A stretch of DNA of 64,000 nt, taken from Coriobacteriaceae bacterium (lineage in GTDB: Bacteria; Actinomycetota; Coriobacteriia; Coriobacteriales; Eggerthellaceae). The stretch covers positions 25,676-89,675 of the forward strand of contig SUUE01000011.1 of the NCBI GenBank assembly GCA_015062685.1, written 5' to 3'. The notes under the pieces are model-generated. The model saw nothing but the letters and a program-made list of their open reading frames with translations. It was not told the origin of the DNA and ran no database searches. A program made the translations under genes and the position numbers. Positions 45,801-55,257 of this stretch are shown here, one piece after another (position 1 is the first letter of the stretch; each line of letters starts with the position of its first letter).

Positions 45801-47564
45801 TTGATAAACAGAAATGAGTTCGACGCGCTTTGCGCGATAAAAGACCACCCTGGCATGACCCAGCGCGAGCTGGCAGATGCTCTCGGCGTATCACTCGGCA
45901 CGGCCAACACGGTCCACAAGGCGCTCTCCCGCGCAAAGCTCACGGAAGACGGCCGCATCACCGCGCGGGGCATGCGCGAGCTGAAGCCCTACAAAGTGGA
46001 GAACGCGATCATCATGGCAGCAGGCATGTCGTCGCGTTTCGCGCCCATCTCCTACGAGAAGCCCAAGGGCCTGCTCTCCGTGCGCGGCGAAGTGCTCGTC
46101 GAGAGGCAGATCGAGCAGCTCAAGGAAGCAGGCGTGAGCGAGATCGTGCTCGTCATCGGCTACAAGAAGGAACTCTTCTTCTACCTGGAGGAGAAATACG
46201 GCATCCAGATCGTCATCAACCGGGAATACGCGTCGCGCAACAACAACTCGACGCTCATGTGCGTCCGGGAAATGCTCGGGAACACTTACATCTGCTCCTC
46301 CGACGACTACTTCACCGAGAACCCCTTCAAACAGTACGAGTGGATGGCGTGCTACTCTGCGGAGTTTTCGGAAGGGCCCACCGACGAATGGTGCCTCGAG
46401 GCCGACAAGAAGGGCATCATCCGCAACGCGACCATCGGCGGGGCGGATTCCTGGTTCATGATCGGGCCCGCCTACTTCGACCGCACGTATTCCGAGCGCT
46501 TCGTGGAGATCCTCGAAGCGGAGTACGACGACCCGCGAACCGCCGACAAGCTGTGGGAGGAAATCTACCTCGACCACATCGGCGAGCTCGACATGGAAAT
46601 CAAGCGCTTCGCGCCTGGCGTTATCAACGAGTTCGACTCGCTCGACCAGCTGAGGGACTTCGACCCGCTCTTCCTGGAGAACGTGGATGTAGACATCTTC
46701 GATAACATCGTGGCGGTGCTCGGCTGCGAGAAGTCCGAGATCCACGACGTCTACCCCCTCAAGCAGGGTCTGACAAACTTGTCGTGCCACTTCGCCGTGG
46801 ACAGCGGCGAGTACGTATACCGCCACCCCGGCGTGGGCACCGAGCAGATGATCGACCGCGCCGCCGAGGTGCAGGCGCTCAACCTGGCCAAGTCTATCGG
46901 CATCGACGACACGTTCGTGTTCGAGAACCCCAAGCGCGGCTGGAAGATTTCCAAGTTCATCACCAACTGCAGGGAGCTCGACCCCCACGACGACGCCCAG
47001 CTGGCAGAGGCCATGGGCGTCGCGCGCAAGCTCCACGAGCAGGATATCGTCCTTGACAGGCGCTTCGACTACTTCGAGGAGGGTTTGAAGTACGAGCAGC
47101 TGCTCCTCCAGAAGGGTCCCATCGAGATCCCCGACTACGACGAGATGCGCCAGCTGGCCAAGCGCGTGAAAGCGTTCGCCGAGGCCGACGGCGCGCCGAA
47201 ATGCCTCACGCACAACGACTTCTTCAACCTGAACCTGCTCTACGACGAAGCCGGCAAGCTCTACCTGATTGACTGGGAATACGCCGGCATGTCAGACTAC
47301 GCGAGCGACTTCGGCACGTTCGTGGTCACTTGCATGCTCAAGGAGGGCGAGGCCGAGAAGGCTCTCGAGCACTACTTCGGGCGCACCCCCACCGTCGAGG
47401 AGAAGCGCCACAACTTCGCCTACGTCGGCCTTGCCGGATGGTGCTGGTACATCTGGGCGCTGCAGAAGGAATCCGAGGGCGATTTCGTGGGCGAGTGGCT
47501 GTACACGTACTACCGCTACGCGAAGAAGTACCTGCCCTTAGCCCTCTCGCTGTACGAAGGCTAA
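45801..47564 (+). CDS. Three-domain fusion: winged helix, phosphocholine cytidylyltransferase (LicC), choline kinase (LicA)
   Basis: 587 aa. Residues 1-60: MarR/Lrp-like winged helix (MTQRELADALGVSLGTANTV). About 67-300: nucleotidyltransferase with IMAAGMSSRFAPISYEKPKGL, as in CTP:phosphocholine cytidylyltransferases, and SSDDYFTENPF. About 310-587: choline/ethanolamine kinase fold with NLSCHFAVDSGEYVYRHPG, HNDFFNLNLLYDEAGKLYLI and DWEYAG (Brenner-type HxDxxxxN and metal Asp). It would phosphorylate choline and activate it to CDP-choline. Start is TTG 45801 with GGAG upstream. Gene order and direction relative to the LicB-like permease match a lic module. Confidence 0.88.
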   Translation: MINRNEFDALCAIKDHPGMTQRELADALGVSLGTANTVHKALSRAKLTEDGRITARGMRELKPYKVENAIIMAAGMSSRFAPISYEKPKGLLSVRGEVLVERQIEQLKEAGVSEIVLVIGYKKELFFYLEEKYGIQIVINREYASRNNNSTLMCVREMLGNTYICSSDDYFTENPFKQYEWMACYSAEFSEGPTDEWCLEADKKGIIRNATIGGADSWFMIGPAYFDRTYSERFVEILEAEYDDPRTADKLWEEIYLDHIGELDMEIKRFAPGVINEFDSLDQLRDFDPLFLENVDVDIFDNIVAVLGCEKSEIHDVYPLKQGLTNLSCHFAVDSGEYVYRHPGVGTEQMIDRAAEVQALNLAKSIGIDDTFVFENPKRGWKISKFITNCRELDPHDDAQLAEAMGVARKLHEQDIVLDRRFDYFEEGLKYEQLLLQKGPIEIPDYDEMRQLAKRVKAFAEADGAPKCLTHNDFFNLNLLYDEAGKLYLIDWEYAGMSDYASDFGTFVVTCMLKEGEAEKALEHYFGRTPTVEEKRHNFAYVGLAGWCWYIWALQKESEGDFVGEWLYTYYRYAKKYLPLALSLYEG

Positions 47565-47585
47565 ACGCACCGTCATAGAACGACG

Positions 47586-47618
47586 CAAGGGGCGCTCGCG
47601 CGCCCCTTGTTCTTTATT
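47586..47618 (+). terminator. Terminator after the choline-kinase fusion
   Basis: Perfect 10-bp arms CAAGGGGCGC / GCGCCCCTTG (47586-47595, 47600-47609), loop TCGC, followed on the plus strand by TTCTTTATT. It lies between convergent genes; on the minus strand no T-run follows. Confidence 0.85.
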
Positions 47619-47641
47619 CGCTATCGACTCCCCGTTCGCCC

Positions 47642-49786
47642 TTAGTGGGGCACGTTGGTGCCGTCCCACGAAACGCCGGTTGCCGACCAGCTCGACGGAT
47701 CGAGAACGTCGCCGTTCACGAGGTACTCATCGATGCGATAGTCAACGTTGCTTTCCGTGCGTGTGAATATGTAGCGCCGCTCCCTGCCATTCTCCGGCTG
47801 TTCGAAAATCGTCGGGCCGTAAGCTGAAGTATTGCCGCCAATCGATTTGATGACCGTTGGGAGCACGTCATACGCGCATATGTCCGCGTCCGACACCTGG
47901 AGCTCGCCCTCGGACGCCCCCGCGGGCTTCACGAGCATAAGCGGCGAGCTAAGATATGGATCTTCGCCCTCGGGGCACTCCCACCAAATGCCGTGATCCG
48001 CCGTAATGATGATGGTCGCATCTTTGTAAACGCCCAGGCGCTTTAGCTCATCGAGATAATACGTCACCATCTCCATTGAACCACGGGCTTGCTCCTCCAG
48101 CGAGGTCTCGCGACCGGCATGCTCTCCGCTCGCGGTAACGTAATAGGGAATATGAGTACCGTTGAGGTGGATAAAGCGGTACGCACCATTATAGCCCTCT
48201 TCCTCGAAACTCAATCCCCTATGCTTCAAACTGCTAAACCAATGCGTGTCTTCCATAACATAAGGCGCATTATCGGGATCCGACAACGCCGCGCCCTCTA
48301 CGGCCATAGCCTGGTTGACTTGATCCGTGTTGTAGTAAACGAATGGCTTGGCAAGCCACGGAAGGTCCCTATACAAAGATGCCCTCGCCATAATCTGCAT
48401 TGTACCCAGGTAATCAAGGAAAGAGGCATCCTCTCCGGAATCGGGCTTGATATTGATGGTCTTGTCGTAGATTAGGTCACGCTTCTCCTGGTCGGGCAAA
48501 TTGAAATCGCCCACAGGGTCGGTGTACAGACCGATTGAATAGCCTTCGGCCTGGATGTCGCTCAAGAACGAGCTTTGACGATATCGATTCTGGATGTAGT
48601 CGACAAATTCCTCGTCCGCGCTCGGATACACACCCGTCCACAAGAACGGAGCTCCGTAGCGCGTCGGGCATAACGAGCCCACAGAGTCCTTGAACCAAGT
48701 AAATCCCTGAAGCTTTTCCGCAAGATTGGGATCGTCGCTCGTTAACCGCATCATATCCGTTGTATCAAACGTATCGAGCACGAACACGATAGTGTTCTTG
48801 CTCGGGGATACCGAAAACATCCCCTTCTCGGTAAGACGGTACATACTCGCCGGATACTCCCCTGGAGCCAGGCCCGCCCGCTCGCCAACTTTATCCGCGA
48901 TGAGGCTTACAGAAGCCACGCCCTGGACGATTACCAATGCGACAGAGACAACGGCCACCGCAACTTGCATCGCGCCACGATACTTCTTGAAGAGCACAAA
49001 TGCAGCTACGAACACAACCGCCCAAACCAACGTGGACACCACCGCCTGCAATTGATAATTGCCCCAATCAACGGGCCTGCCATCGGTGGTGGGGAGGCCT
49101 GAATTGAGGAATAGCGCCTGTAAATAGCAGCCAAGGGCAAAGCAGAACACTATGAGCAAAGCGTAGCTGAAAGCCTTGCCACGCAAGGCAGTCAAGACGA
49201 TAGCGAGCCCCAGCAGGGCTATAAATGCAGCCAAGAGCACTGGCTGCCACGCATCTGCCAACCCGAAAACCAAACTGCCTTCGTTGCCCGCAAGCATCTC
49301 GAACGGCGGCAAAACAAAAAATGTCACCACCAAGAAAGCCGACGCGGCCAGGGCCAATGCCAAACGACGAGCGAACGGAAGCTTTTCCGGCTCGTCGCCC
49401 CCTCTTCCGACGGATGCCTTCCCCGGCATCACCCTCGATAGATACTCCTCCGTTCCGCAATCGTTGTAGCGATTGCCTTCGACGTCGTCGATCATTGACC
49501 AGCGGGGGTCAACGGCCTTCTTGGCGTTTTCGTCGATTTTGAGGAGCTTCATGATCTTCTTGCGGCTCTTGCGGAAGGCAACGCCCGCAACAGCGGAGAG
49601 GGCTACGGCGACACCGGCCACTGCCTGAATGGTATAGGTCATGACCGATGGATCGACATAGGCATAAGCAGGAGCCGGAGCCGCGGAGATCGCGATCGCG
49701 GCTAGCAACGCCAAGAAAAGCGCGTCATGAGCGAACAGCGCGAGCCGCTTCGCGTTCGGAGCCTCGAAGGCACGATTACTCTTCAT
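47642..49786 (-). CDS. Membrane sulfatase/alkaline-phosphatase-fold protein, LTA-synthase-like
   Basis: 714 aa. A signal-like helix, a second helix near 50, a soluble segment, and several further helices up to about 330. The extracellular domain starts with NTIVFVLDTFDTTDMM (metal Asp) and includes SLCPTRYGAPFLWTGVYPS (candidate nucleophile Thr), IITADHGIWWE (metal Asp/His) and YDVLPTVIKSIGG. The family transfers glycerol-phosphate, phosphoethanolamine or sulfate groups outside the cell. It overlaps the YidC-glycerophosphotransferase fusion by 11 bases (ATGAAGAGTAA), so both are made together, pointing to teichoic-acid-type polymer synthesis or modification. AAGGAG precedes the ATG. Confidence 0.82.
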   Translation of the reverse strand: MKSNRAFEAPNAKRLALFAHDALFLALLAAIAISAAPAPAYAYVDPSVMTYTIQAVAGVAVALSAVAGVAFRKSRKKIMKLLKIDENAKKAVDPRWSMIDDVEGNRYNDCGTEEYLSRVMPGKASVGRGGDEPEKLPFARRLALALAASAFLVVTFFVLPPFEMLAGNEGSLVFGLADAWQPVLLAAFIALLGLAIVLTALRGKAFSYALLIVFCFALGCYLQALFLNSGLPTTDGRPVDWGNYQLQAVVSTLVWAVVFVAAFVLFKKYRGAMQVAVAVVSVALVIVQGVASVSLIADKVGERAGLAPGEYPASMYRLTEKGMFSVSPSKNTIVFVLDTFDTTDMMRLTSDDPNLAEKLQGFTWFKDSVGSLCPTRYGAPFLWTGVYPSADEEFVDYIQNRYRQSSFLSDIQAEGYSIGLYTDPVGDFNLPDQEKRDLIYDKTINIKPDSGEDASFLDYLGTMQIMARASLYRDLPWLAKPFVYYNTDQVNQAMAVEGAALSDPDNAPYVMEDTHWFSSLKHRGLSFEEEGYNGAYRFIHLNGTHIPYYVTASGEHAGRETSLEEQARGSMEMVTYYLDELKRLGVYKDATIIITADHGIWWECPEGEDPYLSSPLMLVKPAGASEGELQVSDADICAYDVLPTVIKSIGGNTSAYGPTIFEQPENGRERRYIFTRTESNVDYRIDEYLVNGDVLDPSSWSATGVSWDGTNVPH

Positions 49787-51701
49787 GTGCCGCTCCTTCC
49801 TTAGCAGCTTGCTTCTCGAGCACGGAGCCCAACAGGTACTTACCGGCAGCCTCGCCGCCATGGCCGACGTTGAAGAGGAAGCCCTCGCGGATCTCGGCGA
49901 TGCGCTTCTCCCAACCCTCGCGGTCGTCGAGCATGCCCTGGATGGTCTCGTGCACGTTGACCGCTTCGGAAGGCTCGAGCGCGCGGCCAATGCGGTTGCG
50001 CAGGACGACGTCCATCTGCTCGATGTTGAACTCGCGCCACTCGGGGTTGTTCTCCTTCATCTTGGTGTTGAAGAACACGCACGGCTTGAGCGTGGAGAAC
50101 GCGAACTCGAAGCTCACCGACGACCAGTCGGTGATGAGGATGTCGGACGTCCAGATGGTCTCGTTGGACGAGAAGTCCTTCTCGAAATAGAGCTCGTCGG
50201 CGGGCACATCCTCGTAGCGCGCAAGCAGCGCCTCCCACTTAGGGCGCCAGCGCTTCAGGTATTCGGGGTGCGGGCGCACGATCACGAACCAGCCCTTGCC
50301 CAGGACGCTCTTGAGGATGTCGTCGATGCACGAGTCGAGCAGGTTGTCCTCCTGCCAGGAGGGGCCGATGAGGATGACGGGCTTCTCGTTATGTGCCTTG
50401 CCCTCGGCCACGAGCTTCTCGTAAGCGGCGATCTCGGAATCGATGAGGTCGTAGCCGGCCTCGACGAGGTTCTTGCGCTTCGTGCCGTAATGCTCCTCGA
50501 CGGCGCGAACTTCGGGAATCTGATGCGGGCCCGTGCAGAGCAGGGTGTCGTAATGCTCGTACTCGCCCTTCGTGGAAGTGGCGATCATCGATGTGCAGTG
50601 GTGGAACATGTACACGTACTCGATGTCCTTGCGAATGTAGGAGCGCTTGATGTAGTAGTTGTCCAGGTCGCCGAGCGTCGTGACCACGACGTCCGCGTCC
50701 ATCTTCATCATGAGCGTGATGGTGCGGGTGCGGCCCACGTAGTAAGGCACGAGGCGCGGCATGGTCTTGTTGAGCTCGAACACCTGGTCGTTCGGGTCGT
50801 TGGTGACGTAGTGGATGACGCCGTCGGAGTGGTCGAGCATGTACTCGATGGCGCCCTTGAAGTACTTGTAGAAGCCCGAGCCCTCCGAGAAGAACACGAT
50901 GTGCTTGTCCACCGTATCGAAGAAACGCTTGTAGTCTGCCTTCTCGCGCTTGGCCAGCGGGTCGCGCTTGTACCACTTCTTCTTGCGGTCAGCCTCGAGC
51001 GACTCGAGCTCGGCGAGACCCACGCGGCTCTCGGCCAAATCATCGTAGTCGATGTACTTCTTAGGCTTCATGACCACGTTGCAGAGGGCCTGCACCGCGA
51101 TGGCGGACAGGTTGGAGCAGATCCAGTAGAACGCCATGCCGGCTGCCACGAAGAAGCCCAGGAACAGCGACAGCGCGATGGAAAGCCCGTTGGTGAAGTT
51201 CTTCTCGGCGCGGGACTGCTCGCGTTGGAGCGGGTTGATGCGGTTCTGGGCGAAGCCGAGCGCGACGGCCGAGAGGCCGGCGAGCAGCGGCATGACGAGC
51301 GAGAGGCCGCCGTCCTCGACGGGCACGAGGCCCAGGAACTCGGTGCCGGGCGTGCCCGAGTCGGTGATGGAGTGGATGACGTCCACCAGGCCGAACAGGA
51401 TGACGATCTGGATGGCCAGCGGGATGAGCGAGAGCAGCGGGTGGTAGCCCTGCTCCTTGTTGAGCTGGTTCTGCTTCTCGCCGATGGTCTCGCGGTCGCC
51501 GAAGTACCGCACCTTGATACGGTTGAGCTCGGGCATGATCTGGACCATCTTGATGGAGTTCCACTGCACCCACACCGACATGGGGAAGAGGATCACCTTG
51601 GTGATGAGCGTAAACAGCAAAATAGCAACCCACCAGTTGCCCGTAAGGGCATAACAGGGCTGCACTATGAGCTGCAGCACATCTGCAATTGCTGAAAACA
51701 T
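49776..51701 (-). CDS. Fusion of YidC/Oxa1 insertase and CDP-glycerol glycerophosphotransferase
   Basis: 641 aa in one frame. Residues 1-215 are a YidC/Oxa1 core with five membrane helices: LFTLITKVILFPMSVW, MPELNRIKVRYFGDRE hairpin, HPLLSLIPLAIQIVILFGL and AGMAFYWICSNLSAIAVQ. A charged linker (216-262) leads to a TagB/TagF-like GT-B domain: HHCTSMIATSTKG, VILIGPSWQEDNLLD, VIVRPHPEY and ILITDWSSVSFEFAF, the donor-binding motif. TagF polymerises glycerol phosphate from CDP-glycerol. ATG 51701 is used; the ribosome-binding site is weak. A fusion could tether polymerase to the membrane. Confidence 0.9.
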   Translation of the reverse strand: MFSAIADVLQLIVQPCYALTGNWWVAILLFTLITKVILFPMSVWVQWNSIKMVQIMPELNRIKVRYFGDRETIGEKQNQLNKEQGYHPLLSLIPLAIQIVILFGLVDVIHSITDSGTPGTEFLGLVPVEDGGLSLVMPLLAGLSAVALGFAQNRINPLQREQSRAEKNFTNGLSIALSLFLGFFVAAGMAFYWICSNLSAIAVQALCNVVMKPKKYIDYDDLAESRVGLAELESLEADRKKKWYKRDPLAKREKADYKRFFDTVDKHIVFFSEGSGFYKYFKGAIEYMLDHSDGVIHYVTNDPNDQVFELNKTMPRLVPYYVGRTRTITLMMKMDADVVVTTLGDLDNYYIKRSYIRKDIEYVYMFHHCTSMIATSTKGEYEHYDTLLCTGPHQIPEVRAVEEHYGTKRKNLVEAGYDLIDSEIAAYEKLVAEGKAHNEKPVILIGPSWQEDNLLDSCIDDILKSVLGKGWFVIVRPHPEYLKRWRPKWEALLARYEDVPADELYFEKDFSSNETIWTSDILITDWSSVSFEFAFSTLKPCVFFNTKMKENNPEWREFNIEQMDVVLRNRIGRALEPSEAVNVHETIQGMLDDREGWEKRIAEIREGFLFNVGHGGEAAGKYLLGSVLEKQAAKEGAAHEE

Positions 51702-51898
51702 TTCATTCGCTCGCTTACAAAACGATATGGGCAAAACGAATGTATGATACGCGATGCCCTACTGTAACTGCACTACACGGTGCGTTTCCCCCGAAAAAAG
51801 CTGAAAGGTTATATCGGATAGCCGCGGAGATATTATGTCCAAGTAGGTCTTTCCAGCAGTCATGCAGTTATGAAAAGGCAGGCTTCGGAATAGGGGCT

Positions 51899-51904
51899 AT
51901 AATG
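51899..51904 (+). promoter_or_regulatory. -10 box directly before a glycosyltransferase start
   Basis: TATAAT ends 7 bases before ATG 51912 with no Shine-Dalgarno between; the same arrangement occurs at 40789-40794. Compatible with a leaderless mRNA. No -35 is evident. Confidence 0.4.
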
Positions 51905-51911
51905 AACCGAA

Positions 51912-52628
51912 ATGCAAGATAAGACCAAGAACCATCCAGGAACCATCAACATGAAGGCTTTGCTGGTAATCCCCGCATACAACGAAGAAGAATGCATCGA
52001 AACCGTAATCGACGAGCTCACTTCAAGCTATCCCGAATACGACTATGTCGTCGTGAACGACGGGTCCGCTGACGCTACAGCAGATATTTGCCGAAGGCGG
52101 CAATACCGATTCATCGACCTGCCCATCAATCTCGGTCTGGCCGGTGCTTTTCAGGCTGGAGTAAAGTATGCGAAGCAACATGATTACGATTGTGTCATTC
52201 AATTCGATGCCGACGGACAGCATCGTGCCGAATATCTGCCCGCCCTCATCGAAGGCCTCGCCGATAGCGACATCGTGATAGGCTCGCGATTCGTGGACAA
52301 GCCAAAACCTCGCAGCATGCGCATGCTAGGCAGCAACCTCATTGCCGCCATGATCAAGATTACAACTGGCAAAACTATCAAGGACCCCACATCCGGAATG
52401 CGCGCCTATGGGCAACGTGCCATTTCGATGTTGGCATCTGGTCCCAATCTGGGACCAGAGCCAGACACGCTGGCATATCTGATAAAAAAGAAAGGGGTCA
52501 CCGTTTCCGAAGTCCCCGTTAACATGTCAGAACGCCTTGCAGGAGAGAGCTACCTCAACGTGAAGAGCTCGACAAAGTACATGTTCCGCATGGCCATATC
52601 AGTCATGCTAATCCAATTTTTTAGGTGA
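51912..52628 (+). CDS. Glycosyltransferase family 2, DPM1-like
   Basis: 238 aa. GT-A fold: LLVIPAYNEEECIETVIDEL, VVNDGSADATADIC, IQFDADGQHRAEYLP (DxD metal site) and DPTSGMRAYGQRAI. It resembles polyprenyl-phosphate mannose/glucose synthases, which charge a lipid carrier on the inner membrane face. Start ATG 51912 is placed right after a TATAAT; ATG 51951 (MKALLV) with AGGA upstream is the alternative and gives 225 aa. Followed by a DUF2304-type membrane protein, a common partner of such enzymes. Confidence 0.85.
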   Translation: MQDKTKNHPGTINMKALLVIPAYNEEECIETVIDELTSSYPEYDYVVVNDGSADATADICRRRQYRFIDLPINLGLAGAFQAGVKYAKQHDYDCVIQFDADGQHRAEYLPALIEGLADSDIVIGSRFVDKPKPRSMRMLGSNLIAAMIKITTGKTIKDPTSGMRAYGQRAISMLASGPNLGPEPDTLAYLIKKKGVTVSEVPVNMSERLAGESYLNVKSSTKYMFRMAISVMLIQFFR

Positions 52629-52636
52629 GTGCTGCT

Positions 52637-52993
52637 ATGTCTTTAGCCTTACGCATCCTCCTTTTCCTAGGCGCAATTGCTCTATTCGTATTCCTCATGA
52701 GAAGCGTCAGAAAAGCAAACATGAGAATTGAGGACTCTTTGTTTTGGATAGTCCTCTCTGCGGTTATCTTGCTTCTAAGCGTGGTTCCTGATATCGCAAC
52801 CACGCTGTCAGATGCGTTTGGATTCATCGCTCCCGTGAACTTTATCTTCTTGCTCTTTATTTTCATACTGCTCGTCAAAGGCTACTTAACGAGCAAGCGG
52901 ATTTCCGAGCTTGACCTGAAAATCAAGGAGCTTACCCAACAACTCGCCATCGACAAACTGAATCATCACGAAAGAGAGGAGCGGGAAGACTAA
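52637..52993 (+). CDS. DUF2304-type small membrane protein
   Basis: 118 aa from ATG 52637 (AGGTGAG upstream); a GTG at 52625 overlapping the previous stop is possible. Three membrane helices: LALRILLFLGAIALFVFLM, LFWIVLSAVILLLSVVPDIA and NFIFLLFIFILLVKGYL, then a helical tail SKRISELDLKIKELTQQLAI that could form a coiled coil. Members lie beside polyprenyl-phosphate glycosyltransferases and probably anchor or regulate them. Exact role unknown. Confidence 0.75.
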   Translation: MSLALRILLFLGAIALFVFLMRSVRKANMRIEDSLFWIVLSAVILLLSVVPDIATTLSDAFGFIAPVNFIFLLFIFILLVKGYLTSKRISELDLKIKELTQQLAIDKLNHHEREERED

Positions 52994-53048
52994 CGTGACA
53001 AACAACGATTACCCATCAACCCTCTTCTTGCTTGCGAGCTGATACCCA

Positions 53049-54347
53049 ATGACCGACGGCCCAACAGAGCCCAATAACCGCTCCATCAAGAACAATCAGC
53101 CAAACAAGAAGCTCACGATTGGCCAAAACTTGATATGGAACGGAGCCGGAGCCACGCTGTACCAAGGGTGCCAATGGCTCATCACCATCATGGTGGTTGT
53201 GCTATCCCCAACGTACGAAAACTCCGGCTCCTTGGCCTTCGCCATGGCGAGCGGCAACGTTTTCACAGGGCTCGCCGTTTTCAACGTTCATACGTATCAG
53301 CTTTCCGACGTAAATAACAAGTATTCGCCCTCGAACTACATTGCATTTAGATTTCTCACAGTGGTAATAGCCTATGTGCTATGTACGGGCTATTCGCTCT
53401 ATATCGCCCCCAGCATTGAAACAGCAATAACGGTCGCTCTCTTCCTGCTATTCAAGGCCGACGAATGCTTCGTAAACGTCTTCTACGGAATAGATCAAAA
53501 AGCATCGCGCATGGATTTCATGGGCATATCGCAAGGTGTTCGAGGCATTCTAACTCTCGCGTGCTTCTCCGTTGGGTTATGGCTCACTGGCAGCTTGCCT
53601 ATTGCCGTGACGCTCATGCTCCTTCCCTGCATCCTCGTAACGTTCCTATACGATATCCCCCACTCGAAGCGCCTCGCCTACATTGGGGTGTCTATCGATA
53701 GAAAGAGAGCGCTTCTCCTGTTTCGCACATGCCTGCCCCTGGCCTTATCCGCCTTGCTCTACGGTGCTATTGCGGCTTTTGCAAGGCAGGCTTTCGGAGT
53801 GGAGTTCGGAGACGAGGCCCTGGGGATATACGCCGCAGTTGCCACCCCCTGCGTCATCGTTCAAGTATTTGCTCGATACCTATATGCGCCCTATTTGGTG
53901 CCCCTTGCAGAAGCCTGGTCGTCATGCAGAAAGCAGGAACTGATCGGGCTCCTGCTCAAGTCAACGGCGTTCATGATTGGGGCAATTCTCGTATTCGTAG
54001 CGCTCATGTGGCTTTTCGGAGAAAAGCTAGTTTTTCTAATCTATGGCGAAAGCATCGAAGACTACGCCTGGATGGCCGTACCTGCTGCTATAGCGGCGTC
54101 TATCATGGCCATTGAATGCTTCGTATGCGACGTACTTGTAATCGTTAAACGAAGAATAGCCCCGATGCTCGTTAACGTCTTTGCCTTTGCGTGCTGCGCT
54201 TTTACGGCGCGCTACTGCTATATGCTATGGTACATGAACGGAATCAACATTGTATTAATCGGCTCTCTAGGCGTCGCATCATTAATCGGAGCCATTTACC
54301 TGATTGCGGCAATCAACCGGGAAAGCGCATCATGGACGAAACGATAG
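53049..54347 (+). CDS. Polysaccharide flippase-like membrane protein
   Basis: 432 aa, about 12 membrane helices. N-terminus LIWNGAGATLYQGCQWLITIM is typical of Wzx/MurJ-superfamily flippases, followed by paired helices throughout (PLALSALLYGAIAAFARQAF, AVATPCVIVQVFARYLYAP). It likely moves a lipid-linked sugar across the membrane. Its 3' end overlaps the next glycosyltransferase by 16 bases, so they are coupled. Lower GC than the housekeeping genes. Confidence 0.8.
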   Translation: MTDGPTEPNNRSIKNNQPNKKLTIGQNLIWNGAGATLYQGCQWLITIMVVVLSPTYENSGSLAFAMASGNVFTGLAVFNVHTYQLSDVNNKYSPSNYIAFRFLTVVIAYVLCTGYSLYIAPSIETAITVALFLLFKADECFVNVFYGIDQKASRMDFMGISQGVRGILTLACFSVGLWLTGSLPIAVTLMLLPCILVTFLYDIPHSKRLAYIGVSIDRKRALLLFRTCLPLALSALLYGAIAAFARQAFGVEFGDEALGIYAAVATPCVIVQVFARYLYAPYLVPLAEAWSSCRKQELIGLLLKSTAFMIGAILVFVALMWLFGEKLVFLIYGESIEDYAWMAVPAAIAASIMAIECFVCDVLVIVKRRIAPMLVNVFAFACCAFTARYCYMLWYMNGINIVLIGSLGVASLIGAIYLIAAINRESASWTKR

Positions 54348-55246
54348 ACAGAAAGCCGCTCGTTGCAGTTGTTCTCTCGACTTATAACGGGGAGCAATAC
54401 CTGCAAGAACAACTTGAAAGCATACGAACGCAAGACTACCCGAACATCGTCCTCGTCGCTCGCGACGACGGATCTACGGATGCGACACTTTCGATCTTGG
54501 AGGGCTATGCTAGGGATAGCAATACAATTCTTACCAGAGGACAGAACAAAGGCTTTGGCCAATCGTTCATGACCGCCCTCGAGACGGTTCCCAAAGAAGC
54601 CTCATATATCGCATTCTGCGACCAGGACGATGTCTGGCATCGCGATAAAGTATCACGAGGGGTCGTGGCACTTGAAGCAATAGACCAAAACATCCCCGCC
54701 CTCTACTGCACGGCATTAAACGCCTGCAACGATCGCCTTGAGTTCGCCGACGTTATTGACCTTAATAGGATTGGCCTTGATTTCCCAAAACTGCTATTCG
54801 AAATGGTGCCATCAGGCAACACAATCCTCATGAATCGGCAGCTCTTCGAGACGGCAATGAGCAAATCATTCAAAAAGGTCTCCTATCATGACTGGTGGTT
54901 TTCTCAAATTGCCTCCTCAATCGGTCGAATCGTTTATGACCACGTGCCTTCAATCGAGTATCGGCGTTTGAGCAGCAGCGTTAGCGCCGGCAATATGTCC
55001 GGAATCCGCTTCCTCATCTTCAGGATAAAAAACTTCCTCATCGGAGAAAAGCTCGAAGGGATCAGAGAACAATTAGCTTGGTTTGAAACCCAGTTTGGCT
55101 GCTACTTGACTGATTCCGATCGTAACGAGCTTGAAAAAGCACTCCGCGGAAACCGAATCGCAAAGACGCTAAGCCGCACTCGCTATCGCCAATCATTGAA
55201 GGACGAGCTGGCCTTAAGGCTGTTATTCCTGACAGGAAAGCTCTAG
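54332..55246 (+). CDS. Glycosyltransferase family 2, rhamnosyltransferase-like
   Basis: 304 aa. PLVAVVLSTYNGEQYLQEQL, VARDDGSTDATLSIL and YIAFCDQDDVWHRDKV (DxD) mark a GT2 A-fold; SYHDWWFSQIASSIG and IEYRRLSSSVSAGN resemble rhamnosyltransferase-type members. ATG 54332 (GGGAAAG upstream) begins at the family start; the longer frame runs back into the flippase. Part of the plus-strand surface-glycan operon. Confidence 0.83.
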   Translation: MDETIDRKPLVAVVLSTYNGEQYLQEQLESIRTQDYPNIVLVARDDGSTDATLSILEGYARDSNTILTRGQNKGFGQSFMTALETVPKEASYIAFCDQDDVWHRDKVSRGVVALEAIDQNIPALYCTALNACNDRLEFADVIDLNRIGLDFPKLLFEMVPSGNTILMNRQLFETAMSKSFKKVSYHDWWFSQIASSIGRIVYDHVPSIEYRRLSSSVSAGNMSGIRFLIFRIKNFLIGEKLEGIREQLAWFETQFGCYLTDSDRNELEKALRGNRIAKTLSRTRYRQSLKDELALRLLFLTGKL

Positions 55247-55257
55247 GAGTTGCAACC

